Assembly: GCA_949289715.1 (NCBI GenBank)
Contig: CASEPJ010000061.1
Coordinates: 1-13,407 of the forward strand
Reading direction: 5' to 3'
Source: an uncultured Clostridia bacterium
Lineage (GTDB): Bacteria; Bacillota; Clostridia; Christensenellales; CASEPJ01
Length of the DNA: 13,407 bases
The notes under the pieces are model-generated. The model made no database searches. It was not told the origin of the DNA and worked only from the letters and a program-made list of their open reading frames with translations. Of the stretch, positions 6,521-13,407 are shown piece after piece (within the stretch, counting starts at the first letter, position 1; each line of letters starts with the position of its first letter). The position numbers and the translations under genes were made by a program.

Positions 6521-9500
6521 ATGAAAAAACAAATTTTTGCAAAAACACTTATGACAAAACTTATTGTCATTCTGCTTCTTGTTGTGTTTGCTTTGGGTGC
6601 CAATTCATTGCTGCAAAATATTGCAGGCATTGTTTCGGCAGAAGAAACAACCGACTACATTGCAAATCCCGATTTCGAAATATCGACTTCAACTTCTTTT
6701 CCGAAATCGGTTAGGAATTGGACAGGTACAGCAGGCGGCGCTTCCGGCGACAGAGCTCCAAGTTCATCGGATTATATTAAAACCGGTATAATCGATATTC
6801 AGGAAACTTCTTTTGAAAATAACCGCAGTATTTACGGCTTAGACAGTGAAGACAATCCCGGCGCAGTTAGCGGAACCAATGTATTGATGATAAGAAATAT
6901 AAAGCCGACAGCTTACGGCTTCAAATCAGCTTCTTTTACTTTAAAAGCAAATTCGTCTTTTAAAATAAGCGTTTGGGTAAAAACTCACGATATATCCGGT
7001 ACGGCAGGTACAAATTACGGTGCATATATTTCTTTGACCAGTTCTTCCGTTTTAGGTCTTGGTACTGAAGAAATCAATTCTTTTGAAGCAATAAATACCG
7101 AAGGTTACACCGACGCCGAACATAACGACTTCCGTCAATACAGTTTTTATATTCAAACTTCTCAAGTAGAGAAAAATTTTACGATTACCCTCTCTTTAGG
7201 TTCCGGCTCTGCTTCCAACACTACGGATTTTACTACAGGATGGGCATTTTACGACAACGTTAATATAGAAACCATAACTAATTCCGCATTTGCTGCAAAA
7301 ACTTCAAGCGAAACGGAAATAGTATATTCTTTTAAAACATTAGTTGCGGATACTTTTAACGGGGATTTTAAAAACACATTAAATACCACGCCCGTTGCCG
7401 AACCCGCAAATTGGACTCCTATAGTATACGAAAATGCTCCGGCTGCCGATGTTCAAGGTGTTATAAACCTTTCAAGTACGAGCATCGCCGCTTATCTTGA
7501 AAACGTATATAAATTGACTACAGCTCCTGCACCTGCGGGAAACGACGATAACGCATTGCTTTTAAACCATAAAGATACTGCAACGGTGAGCGGCTATCGT
7601 TCGGAAAATATAACATTATATCCTCATAATTATTATAAGTTATCATTCTCGTTAAAAACATCTTCTTTTGAAGATTACGACTCCGCTGTTAAACTTGCCA
7701 TTATTCCCGAAGGTCAGGAGGAACAAGCTCAAACGGCTTTAGACACTTCAGCCACAACCGATGAAACCGGCGGATTTGATGTTTATTCCTTCTATATTAC
7801 CGCTCCCTATCTCTACCCTACGGATATAACTATCGAAATTCAGTTGGGTGATGAAGATGCATATGTCAAAGGTTATGCGATAATAGACAATATTTATCTC
7901 GAAAGAATGACAAAAAGCGATTTTAATACCGCTTCTTCGGCAGACTCCAAAGCGTTAGCTGTTTCGTTGGCTCCTACCTTCTCGCCCGATGTTGCTAACG
8001 GTGGATTTAACGAAATTTCCTCTAATAATTCGGACACATATCCATATGCGCCGACAAGCTGGACAGGTTATTATGGCGGTAATACCATTCTCGGAGGAAC
8101 CGGGGTCGATTTGGCAAGAGGAACCGTAAACAGCGGTATTGTCAATTGCGATTATTGGGATTCTGACGAATTAGGTACTGCAAACAACCCCATAGACGGC
8201 AGCGAAATGTGGGCTCCTAATGTATTGATGATTAACAATAAATCCAATACATCTTACGCTTATCTATCCTCAACTAAGTCGGTTTCCGCAAATTCTTATG
8301 CAAAATTTACCGTCCTTGTTAAAACCGATGCCGTAACTAGCGGTGCATACATTGCTTTGGTTATAGACAGTAAAACAATTGTCGCACGTTTTGATAAAAT
8401 AGATACCTCTACTCTCTCATCTCCCGATAACGATTGGATTCCTTATACTTTCTATGTTTCTACGGGTTACGAATCGAGATCGGTCGCTTTGATTTTATCA
8501 TTAGGTTGGGGAAATGCTTACGATACAGATACTCATTCGGTAGGCTATGCATACTTTGACGATGCACAATACAAAACCTTTACTAGTGAAAAATTAATGA
8601 AAGAAGATATGGTTAAACTTTCCGAAAATTCGGAAGTTACAGGTAAAATAAACGGAGTTAAGGTTACAGGTGAGGATTTCTATAAATATTGCGATATGAG
8701 AACATTAGAAACCGCTTTAGATTACTCTTCCGACGTTAACGAAGCGGTACTGTTCACGGGCAGTTTTGCAGAAGACACTGCATACAACGATGAAGATGTA
8801 CTTTCCGGTATCGTAGCATATGATTATAACAACATTAACGCAATTGACAAGAGCAATGTCATAATGATAAACAATATAAACGAAGTTGCATATAAACTCG
8901 CTTATAAAAATGCTTTATCGTTGACGGGAAATAATTATTATAAAATTAGTTTTAAAGTAAAAACCGATCTTTTAAAAGGCAACGCATATATTAAACTCGC
9001 AAACAGCATCCTTTCCACCGACGACGAAGATATATTTACGGAACCTTTAATTAACATCAATACATCCAATTACACTAACGAAGAAACAAACGATTGGATG
9101 ATTGTAGAAATGTATTTGAAGACAGGTGCCGATGCAAGAAGCGTAACGTTAGAACTCGGATTAGGTACGCCGGAAGCGCTTGCTCAAGGTTATTTCTATA
9201 TAGACGACATAACCATTGCTACATCTTCGGAAACAGATTATAAAGAAGCCGAAGCAAGCGACTCTGTTTTAAAATTCGATTTTAAATCTATAGAAGCTAA
9301 AGAAGATGCCGACGAAGAGGAAGAAGAAACGCCCGACGAAAATACAAGCATTTTCGATATAAAGAATATTAACTGGCTGATAATACCTTCCATAATTTTG
9401 GCACTTGCTTTAATAGTCGCTGTAATAGCAGTTGTAGTTAAACGCATTCAAAAGAAAAACGAAGGTAAAAAGAAAGCATTGAAAAAGAGAGCTAAATACG

Positions 9501-9565
9501 ACCGTTATTACGGAGACAAGAAAAAGGAAGCAACAAAAGACGATTTCGATAATTTCGAAGAATAA
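6521..9565 (+). CDS. Large membrane-anchored surface protein with four carbohydrate-binding-like modules
   Basis: The 1014-residue product has a signal peptide (MKKQIFAKTLMTK, a hydrophobic stretch, cleavage likely after VSA near residue 41). Four divergent modules of about 155-205 residues follow (about 49-253, 280-461, 493-684, 746-900). Each contains NxDF/NGGF at its start (TGSF in the fourth), SWTG or NWT, NVLMINN, a YxKFSVxVKT strand, WxxYxFYIxT, ITLSLG and a closing GYAxxDDI. This resembles galactose-binding or CBM4/9-type beta-sandwiches, which bind glycans, but I do not recognise a named family. After an acidic linker (near 925-945) comes one membrane helix (952-973) and a 41-residue charged cytoplasmic tail. 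No LPxTG motif and no catalytic domain are visible. The start at 6521 has AAGGTGAT just upstream; an earlier in-frame start at 6452 lacks a ribosome site. Single gene with its own promoter and terminator. Confidence 0.85.
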   Translation: MKKQIFAKTLMTKLIVILLLVVFALGANSLLQNIAGIVSAEETTDYIANPDFEISTSTSFPKSVRNWTGTAGGASGDRAPSSSDYIKTGIIDIQETSFENNRSIYGLDSEDNPGAVSGTNVLMIRNIKPTAYGFKSASFTLKANSSFKISVWVKTHDISGTAGTNYGAYISLTSSSVLGLGTEEINSFEAINTEGYTDAEHNDFRQYSFYIQTSQVEKNFTITLSLGSGSASNTTDFTTGWAFYDNVNIETITNSAFAAKTSSETEIVYSFKTLVADTFNGDFKNTLNTTPVAEPANWTPIVYENAPAADVQGVINLSSTSIAAYLENVYKLTTAPAPAGNDDNALLLNHKDTATVSGYRSENITLYPHNYYKLSFSLKTSSFEDYDSAVKLAIIPEGQEEQAQTALDTSATTDETGGFDVYSFYITAPYLYPTDITIEIQLGDEDAYVKGYAIIDNIYLERMTKSDFNTASSADSKALAVSLAPTFSPDVANGGFNEISSNNSDTYPYAPTSWTGYYGGNTILGGTGVDLARGTVNSGIVNCDYWDSDELGTANNPIDGSEMWAPNVLMINNKSNTSYAYLSSTKSVSANSYAKFTVLVKTDAVTSGAYIALVIDSKTIVARFDKIDTSTLSSPDNDWIPYTFYVSTGYESRSVALILSLGWGNAYDTDTHSVGYAYFDDAQYKTFTSEKLMKEDMVKLSENSEVTGKINGVKVTGEDFYKYCDMRTLETALDYSSDVNEAVLFTGSFAEDTAYNDEDVLSGIVAYDYNNINAIDKSNVIMINNINEVAYKLAYKNALSLTGNNYYKISFKVKTDLLKGNAYIKLANSILSTDDEDIFTEPLININTSNYTNEETNDWMIVEMYLKTGADARSVTLELGLGTPEALAQGYFYIDDITIATSSETDYKEAEASDSVLKFDFKSIEAKEDADEEEEETPDENTSIFDIKNINWLIIPSIILALALIVAVIAVVVKRIQKKNEGKKKALKKRAKYDRYYGDKKKEATKDDFDNFEE
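6665..9220 (+). repeat. Four-fold repeated module inside the surface-protein gene
   Basis: The repeat is mainly at protein level: residues about 49-253, 280-461, 493-684 and 746-900. Traces remain in the DNA: AATGTATTGATGA occurs at 6878-6890 and 8219-8231, coding the same NVLM(I) segment in modules 1 and 3. A linker of the form T-x-S-x-F...S...V-x-S/D-F also recurs after modules 1 and 4, so the duplicated unit was module plus linker. Confidence 0.75.
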
Positions 9566-9587
9566 TTAATTTGTTAACATGTAATTT

Positions 9588-9620
9588 AAACAGCCCGGAT
9601 TTGCCGGGCTGTTTATTTTT
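9588..9620 (+). terminator. Strong intrinsic terminator of the surface-protein gene
   Basis: An 11-bp perfect stem: AAACAGCCCGG (9588-9598) with CCGGGCTGTTT (9604-9614), loop ATTTG, then a T-rich tail to 9620. It begins 22 bases after the stop codon. The minus-strand tail is less T-rich, so it may only weakly serve the convergent PHP gene. Confidence 0.92.
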
Positions 9621-9673
9621 AAATTAACTTAGTTTTAAAAAACTTTATCTTATTTACATTATAAATTACATAA

Positions 9674-11431
9674 TCATTTTTGGTTTATGAATATCGGACT
9701 GGTCCATGCTACATTTTTATCAATACACTCAGCCCTCATATAAACCCATTTTAAATCTTCGGATGATATTTCATAATTATAATTATCCTCTTCGTTTATA
9801 GAAGCAGTTATATTTATTTCACCTTTATTGGTGACACACCATAAACTGTTAATTTTTTGTTCCGATATAATTTTTCCGCTTACATTTAAAAATTCTTCAG
9901 AATTATATAACTCTCCTCCGATGAATGTATCGTTTACAAAAAAGGTAAAAAACAGCCGCCAGCCGCTTGAAGCTATCGTCCTTCTGTTATATAATGCCTC
10001 AAAAATCGCTTTCCTCGTCAATTCTTTTGCATATACGCCCGTTATTCCTACTCCCTCATGTTCGCCTCCGGCAGTAAATCCGAAGCGGTAGTCCCTAAAC
10101 AATGCATCCGTAATTGAATTTCCTTTTACAGTCGTCCTGCCTAAATCATTTGGGTTGAATACTCCATTGTCCTTTTCATAAGCACCACGAACCTGAAAAA
10201 TCTCAATTAACCTTACTAATTTTTCATTAAAATAATTTAAATCCAAGGGATGTATTCCGTCCGAAGGATGATGCGGTATTGTCATGGCATTTTTTGACTT
10301 TAAATGCGACCATAATTGTTTTATATCGAAACAGCTTCCATCATGAATACGATATAGTTTCCCGTCTTTTTTATACAATACATTATAGTGTCCGTAATTA
10401 TGATATTTTTCTAAACAAGAACTTGTCCATTCAAATCCTAAAAAAGATACGAATTTATTGTCGTAATTCCAAAAGTTTGCACTTTTTTTAGTTCTTGCCC
10501 AATCTACATCGCTCATATTTTCGTGGTCGGTCAACAAACAAAAATCAAGTTTGCCTACATAACGGGAAAATTTATGTTTTTCCTCAACATTGGTACAATG
10601 AAAGAATTTATTTCTGCTACATAAAGATATATTAGAGTGCATATGCAAATCACCCCAATATAAATTTAAAATATAACCGTTAAAGTCGAATAGCTCTCTC
10701 TCTTTTTTATCGATAGGAATATTTTGTTTTTTTTCTGCCGAATATTTTTTAAATTCGGGAAAGCTGCATTTGATGTTTGAAAGATTTGTTTTTTCTATTT
10801 TATACATATGATTTTCGTCTTCCGTCATTGTAATTAATAAATCGTTTTTTACATAAAATGCCGGACATTTGCGATCCCTTGTCGTAATATTTAAATCAAT
10901 TCTTTCCCACTTGTTTTTATTAAAATATATTAAAATACATTTATAAGTTATTAAACCGTCATATTCCAAAAACAATAAATATAAATTGTCGTTATAAAAA
11001 AAAGCGTTACATTCACCGGCATCTTCTGTTTTTATAACCGAATCGAAATCATTTTTATTGCTTAATTCATAAACGTTTAAAGCATTGTCGTTTAATTCAA
11101 TTTCAAAAAGATTTATACCCGATTTTATCCTCCAGCCGTGTCCGAATGAAGGAATAGTAATTAATTCATCATTTGGGTCAGCCCGCCAGGTATCATTTGA
11201 TTGTAACGAACGTGATTTTTCGAAAACGAGAAAAGTTTTATCTTTACAAATCAGTTTTGGTCTATTGCAATTATAATTATTAAAATCTATTTCTATGGGA
11301 TTTTTAAAATTTTCTTTTGACGTCAATAAAGATAATCTGATTTTATAATTATTGCCATTCCAATATTCGTAAGCAATGATAATTTGATTTTTTGAAAGAA
11401 CCAAAGATGGAGAAAATGCATTATATATCAA
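9674..11431 (-). CDS. PHP-superfamily, DUF3604-like metal-dependent hydrolase, main fragment of a frameshifted gene
   Basis: Residues 260-480 of this 585-residue frame carry metal-ligand motifs of the PHP fold in the DUF3604 style. These are WGDLHMHS (His263, His265), LTDHE (Asp302, His303), FLGFEWTSS, IPHHPS (His387, His388) and GFTAGGEHEGVG (His458). PHP enzymes hydrolyse phosphoesters or related bonds with bound metals; the DUF3604 substrate is unknown. The first 250 residues look like beta-propeller blades (SPSLVLSKNQIIIAYEYWNG). The frame begins at a TTG (11431) with no ribosome site, and stays open and protein-like upstream to about 11605. There it should join the 88-codon piece at 11593-11859. 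Removing one 5-bp repeat unit at 11590-11604 restores a 726-residue protein. As read, the gene is broken or phase-off. No signal peptide is seen in the restored N-terminus, so it is probably cytoplasmic. Confidence 0.75.
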   Translation of the reverse strand: MIYNAFSPSLVLSKNQIIIAYEYWNGNNYKIRLSLLTSKENFKNPIEIDFNNYNCNRPKLICKDKTFLVFEKSRSLQSNDTWRADPNDELITIPSFGHGWRIKSGINLFEIELNDNALNVYELSNKNDFDSVIKTEDAGECNAFFYNDNLYLLFLEYDGLITYKCILIYFNKNKWERIDLNITTRDRKCPAFYVKNDLLITMTEDENHMYKIEKTNLSNIKCSFPEFKKYSAEKKQNIPIDKKERELFDFNGYILNLYWGDLHMHSNISLCSRNKFFHCTNVEEKHKFSRYVGKLDFCLLTDHENMSDVDWARTKKSANFWNYDNKFVSFLGFEWTSSCLEKYHNYGHYNVLYKKDGKLYRIHDGSCFDIKQLWSHLKSKNAMTIPHHPSDGIHPLDLNYFNEKLVRLIEIFQVRGAYEKDNGVFNPNDLGRTTVKGNSITDALFRDYRFGFTAGGEHEGVGITGVYAKELTRKAIFEALYNRRTIASSGWRLFFTFFVNDTFIGGELYNSEEFLNVSGKIISEQKINSLWCVTNKGEINITASINEEDNYNYEISSEDLKWVYMRAECIDKNVAWTSPIFINQK

Positions 11432-11589
11432 TTGATTTCTATCTTCTATATTACCGTTTATATCGTCTAACCATAAAATTTTAATGCAATTGTCAGTATC
11501 TGCCTGTTCTAAAGCGATACATATTTTACCGTTAAAAAAAACTATATCCCCACAGGCGATTTTACCTTTAGATATAATTATTTTGTTCC

Positions 11590-11604
11590 ATATTATATTA
11601 TATT
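11590..11604. repeat. Three perfect copies of a 5-bp repeat at the frameshift
   Basis: ATATT x 3 on the plus strand (AATAT x 3 in the coding direction), exactly 15 bases with no mismatch. With three copies the upstream frame reads AAT ATA ATA TAA and stops. With two copies it would read AAT ATA ATA TGG AAC and continue straight into the PHP protein. A one-unit slip therefore switches the gene between broken and whole. Confidence 0.9.
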
Positions 11605-11859
11605 TTTATCCAGTTTTAAACAAACGACTTTACGATTGGCATTTTTATAACACATTGCCAAAAGGTAAATATACTTACCCTCTTCCTCTGTTTTTAAAAA
11701 ATCCCAGTCTCCTTTTGGCAAATTCAATTTAAAACACTGTTCGCTTTCATCCGTGAAAAAAATATTTCCGTCAAATTTAAAATTTTTTATTTTTCCTTTT
11801 GAAAAAATAAATTTATTATTGTTTTTCAACGTAGAATACGCATTAATCGTAAAAGGCAT
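11593..11859 (-). pseudogene. N-terminal piece of the frameshifted PHP (DUF3604-like) gene
   Basis: This 88-codon frame has the real start of the gene: ATG at 11859 with AAGGAG (11871-11866) 6 bases upstream. Its sequence (e.g. KFIFSKGKIKNFKFDGNIFF, residues 16-35) resembles the propeller-like segment that follows the shift (IIISKGKIACGDIVFFNGK), as expected for neighbouring blades of one domain. It ends at TAA 11595-11593 inside the 5-bp repeat. Between this stop and the TTG at 11431, the other frame is open and reads as protein (W-N-K-I-I-I-S-K-G-K onwards), which shows that the two pieces were one gene. Confidence 0.7.
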
Positions 11860-11931
11860 TGTTCTCTCCTTAATAAAATTATTTTTATATTACAAGTATT
11901 ATCAAATAAAATATAAACATGAGTTATTTAA

Positions 11932-11965
11932 TATCGTTTTTAATTTTTTTATTTTAAAAACGATA
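11932..11965. promoter_or_regulatory. 12-bp inverted repeat upstream of the PHP gene
   Basis: TATCGTTTTTAA (11932-11943) and TTAAAAACGATA (11954-11965) are perfect inverted copies separated by 10 A/T bases, 73-106 bases upstream of the ATG at 11859. No T-run follows on either strand, so it is not a simple terminator. It could be an operator or leader hairpin. No convincing -35/-10 pair was found for this gene. Confidence 0.35.
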
Positions 11966-12104
11966 AACTTATTAATTAAAGAAAATTACTCTTAATTATA
12001 TACTCAAAAAACAAAAGCAGTCAATATATTTTTAAAAAAATTTTATTTTAATTTTCCAAAAATTATCAATATACGATACATTTAAATAAAAGAGAGAAAA
12101 GTTT

Positions 12105-12176
12105 ATGAAAAATGCATTAAATTTTAGTCTGTGAGGCGTTTTTGTTGCTTCGGTTTTAGCAATAATTATATGGTAA
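12105..12176 (+). pseudogene. Possible remnant of a signal-peptide or membrane-helix gene start
   Basis: ATG at 12105 follows a purine-rich AGAGAG (12091-12096) 8 bases upstream. The frame reads MKNALNFSL, TGA, then GVFVASVLAIIIW and TAA (12174-12176). The part after the TGA is markedly hydrophobic and richer in G+C than its surroundings, as in the N-terminal helix of a membrane or secreted protein. A TGG-to-TGA change would explain the first stop. It is too short to name, and could be chance. Confidence 0.3.
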
Positions 12177-12360
12177 TCGAATAATATTTAAGTATAAAAA
12201 CATATATAACAAATTGGGCTGAATCACCATTTAAAACAAGCTTAATAAAATTTTGATTTTTTAAAAACATTTGCAATAAACTTTTTTGTTTGTAATTCTT
12301 ATTCTATTTTTTATATCTTTTTTTTGTATAAATTGTATTCTTATCTATTTTAATAATTTA

Positions 12361-12449
12361 ATGGAAAAAACAAAAATATCAATAAAAAAATGAAATTAAC
12401 AGCAAGAAAAAGCTCGACAGATATTAGATAAATTTAATAAAAAATAATA
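12361..12449 (+). pseudogene. Possible C-terminal coding remnant
   Basis: One plus-strand frame reads MEKTKISIKK, stop, N, stop, then QQEKARQILDKFNKK and TAA. The last 15 codons look like an ordinary charged C-terminal helix, more protein-like than the flanking A+T. It lies 185 bases after the other remnant in a different frame, so the two might be ends of one lost gene of about 115 codons. Weak evidence. Confidence 0.2.
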
Positions 12450-12552
12450 GAAAATACAATTAATTAAGCAAGGACGACATTTTTTATTTTAAAAAAAATT
12501 TATGCTAATTAATAAATTTATAAATTAAATTTTTTAATAGTTAATTAAATAA

Positions 12553-12590
12553 TTAAAAATACGGCAAAAAATTAAAAATTTTGCCGTATT
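12553..12590 (-). terminator. Terminator of the truncated substrate-binding-protein gene
   Basis: A 12-bp perfect stem: AATACGGCAAAA (12558-12569) with TTTTGCCGTATT (12579-12590), loop of 9 bases. Read on the minus strand it ends in a T-rich tail (TATTTTTAATT). It begins 23 bases after the stop codon at 12613. Confidence 0.85.
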
Positions 12591-12612
12591 TACCTTTCGA
12601 AAATTAAATTTT

Positions 12613-13335
12613 CTATGCGTTTTTTGAAGCAGAAACCTGCAATGCATAAGAATTATCAACCAATTTAGAAAAATCCACTCTTTGGCTCAGCTCTCCCATC
12701 TCCGTCATTATATCTTGAAGACGATTAAATGCCTCCTCCTTCATTACGGGAGTTGAATTCCATGCGTCTATTGCCCTGTAGCTTTCTATAGCGGTTTTTA
12801 ATTGCTCTATTTCTGTACCCGCAAACTGCGGTTCTATAACGGTTGCTATTTCCGTTGAATCCGCATTATAGGTATAATCTATGCCTTTTTGAACAGCAGA
12901 TAAAAATTTTAATATTATATCTTGATTATTTGCTATATAACTTTTGCTTGCCATAAAAGCTGTATAAGGTATTTCCCCGCTTTCCTGCCCGATCGACGCC
13001 AACACATATCCTTTGCCCAATTTTTCCATTTCGCTTGCGGTAGGTTCGAAAAGTGCAACATAGTCGCCCGTACCTCCGTCAAATGCCGGTCCCATAAGGT
13101 TGAAAGACACATCGAAATTTAATGTGATGTTTTCGCCGTTTATATAACCTTTTTCTCTTAATATATGTTCCAAAGTCATTGCCGGAACCCCGCCTTTGCG
13201 ACCTACTATTACTTCACTGTTTTCCATTCCGCTCCAGTCAAAAGAGTCATTTTGCGTTCTGCCCACTATAAATGCACCGTCTCTTTTTGTCAATTGACCA
13301 AAATCAACCGCATAGTCAGTGTTGCCTTCGAGCAT
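12613..13335 (-). pseudogene. 5'-truncated NitT/TauT-type ABC substrate-binding protein
   Basis: The 240 residues match the C-terminal two thirds of a COG0715-type solute-binding protein (NMT1/SsuA-like; organic sulfur, nitrate or thiamine-precursor importers). Typical segments are DYAVDFGQLTKRDGAFIVGR (7-26), VIVGRKGGVPAMTLEHIL (42-59), GPAFDGGTGDYVALFEPTAS (81-100) and SGEIPYTAFMASKSYI (117-132). Full members have about 320-340 residues; the signal peptide, lipobox and start of lobe 1 are missing. Family-like sequence continues a few codons upstream of the ATG (EVTIYV, near 13353-13336), so the ATG is an internal Met. An in-frame TGA at 13362-13360 then ends the homology. There is no ribosome site. 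No permease or ATPase gene is visible. The C-terminus and terminator are intact. Probably non-functional; a cytoplasmic fragment could not serve an importer. Confidence 0.8.
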
Positions 13336-13359
13336 AACGTAAATCGTTACTTCTATAAT

Positions 13360-13407
13360 TCATATATTATTTTTTATTTTTTAAAATAAAAATCAGATAA
13401 TTATTAA
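13360..13407. other. A+T-rich flank abutting the truncation point
   Basis: Forty-eight bases of almost pure A+T, including a near-palindrome of T and A runs at about 13370-13391. The homology of the substrate-binding protein stops at its edge, so it probably marks the deletion or rearrangement junction. The DNA beyond is outside the window. Confidence 0.4.

Larger units (their letters stand above)
11872..12612. other. A+T-rich intergenic region with decayed coding traces
   Basis: About 740 bases without an intact gene. It contains the inverted repeat at 11932-11965, two short plus-strand stretches that look like gene remnants (12105-12176 and 12361-12449), and the terminator at 12553-12590. 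The rest is mostly A and T with stops in all frames. Confidence 0.6.

Noticed and set aside
9631..9650. A/T palindrome (AGTTTTAAAAAACT) as a terminator of the PHP gene
   Set aside because: The stem is all A:T apart from its ends and there is no proper T-tail on the minus strand; too weak to call.
11590..11612. Programmed -1 ribosomal frameshift joining the two PHP gene pieces
   Set aside because: The heptamer at the A-run is T AAA AAT, which does not fit X XXY YYZ, and no stimulatory hairpin or upstream Shine-Dalgarno is visible; the exact 5-bp repeat explains the shift more simply.
11484..11995. Small plus-strand open frames at 11484-11732 and 11753-11995
   Set aside because: They overlap the clearly protein-like minus-strand PHP gene, lack ribosome sites, and have low-complexity hydrophobic composition typical of A+T shadow frames.
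12132..12134. TGA read as tryptophan (alternative genetic code), which would extend the remnant at 12105
   Set aside because: All intact genes in the window use TGG for Trp, the PHP gene uses TGA as its stop, and a TAA follows soon after in the remnant.
12922..13389. Plus-strand open frames opposite the substrate-binding protein
   Set aside because: The minus strand matches a known family over the whole span; the plus-strand frames have no ribosome sites or recognisable motifs.

Overview
The window looks like a chromosome piece from an uncultured, endospore-forming, very A+T-rich Firmicute, most likely a gut-type Clostridia. The reasons are an unmistakable spoIVA gene with a sporulation-type (sigma-E-like) promoter, purine-rich Shine-Dalgarno sites of the AAGGAG type, sigma-A promoters close to consensus, U-tailed hairpin terminators, and intergenic DNA that is almost entirely A and T. 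I cannot name the genus from the sequence. No tRNA, rRNA, CRISPR array, transposase or integrase was seen.

Layout. Positions 1-608 (minus) hold the N-terminal 202 codons of a secreted lipoprotein of unknown family with its own sigma-A promoter. Positions 621-1561 are a gene-free A+T desert with a perfect 19-bp tandem duplication. Positions 1562-3496 (minus) are a two-gene operon: a COG4866/DUF2156-type protein followed by a GNAT-type acetyltransferase, both from the aminoacyl/acyl-transferase fold world. Positions 3542-4131 (plus) carry a perfect-consensus promoter, a long leader with a palindrome, and a small two-helix membrane protein with a probable bacterial PH-like domain. A bidirectional terminator separates it from spoIVA (4454-5929, minus), followed by a half-length TauE/SafE (TSUP) permease gene (6042-6416, minus).

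The largest gene (6521-9565, plus) encodes a 1014-residue surface protein: signal peptide, four divergent copies of a beta-sandwich, carbohydrate-binding-like module, an acidic linker, one C-terminal membrane helix and a charged cytoplasmic tail. A strong terminator follows it. On the minus strand (9674-11859) lies a PHP-superfamily, DUF3604-like gene with an N-terminal propeller-like region. It is split by a frameshift inside three perfect copies of a 5-bp repeat; losing one copy would restore a 726-residue protein.

The right end (11872-13407) looks like a decaying locus. It has A+T-rich DNA with short plus-strand coding-like remnants, then the C-terminal two thirds of a NitT/TauT-type ABC substrate-binding protein (12613-13335, minus). 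That gene lacks its signal peptide, first-lobe start and ribosome binding site, although its terminator is intact.

The genes do not form one pathway. The window mixes a housekeeping sporulation gene, small acyltransferases and membrane proteins, surface or secreted proteins that suggest glycan contact, and broken genes. The most interesting items are the four-module surface protein, the slip-repeat frameshift in the PHP gene, and the truncated transporter remnant.
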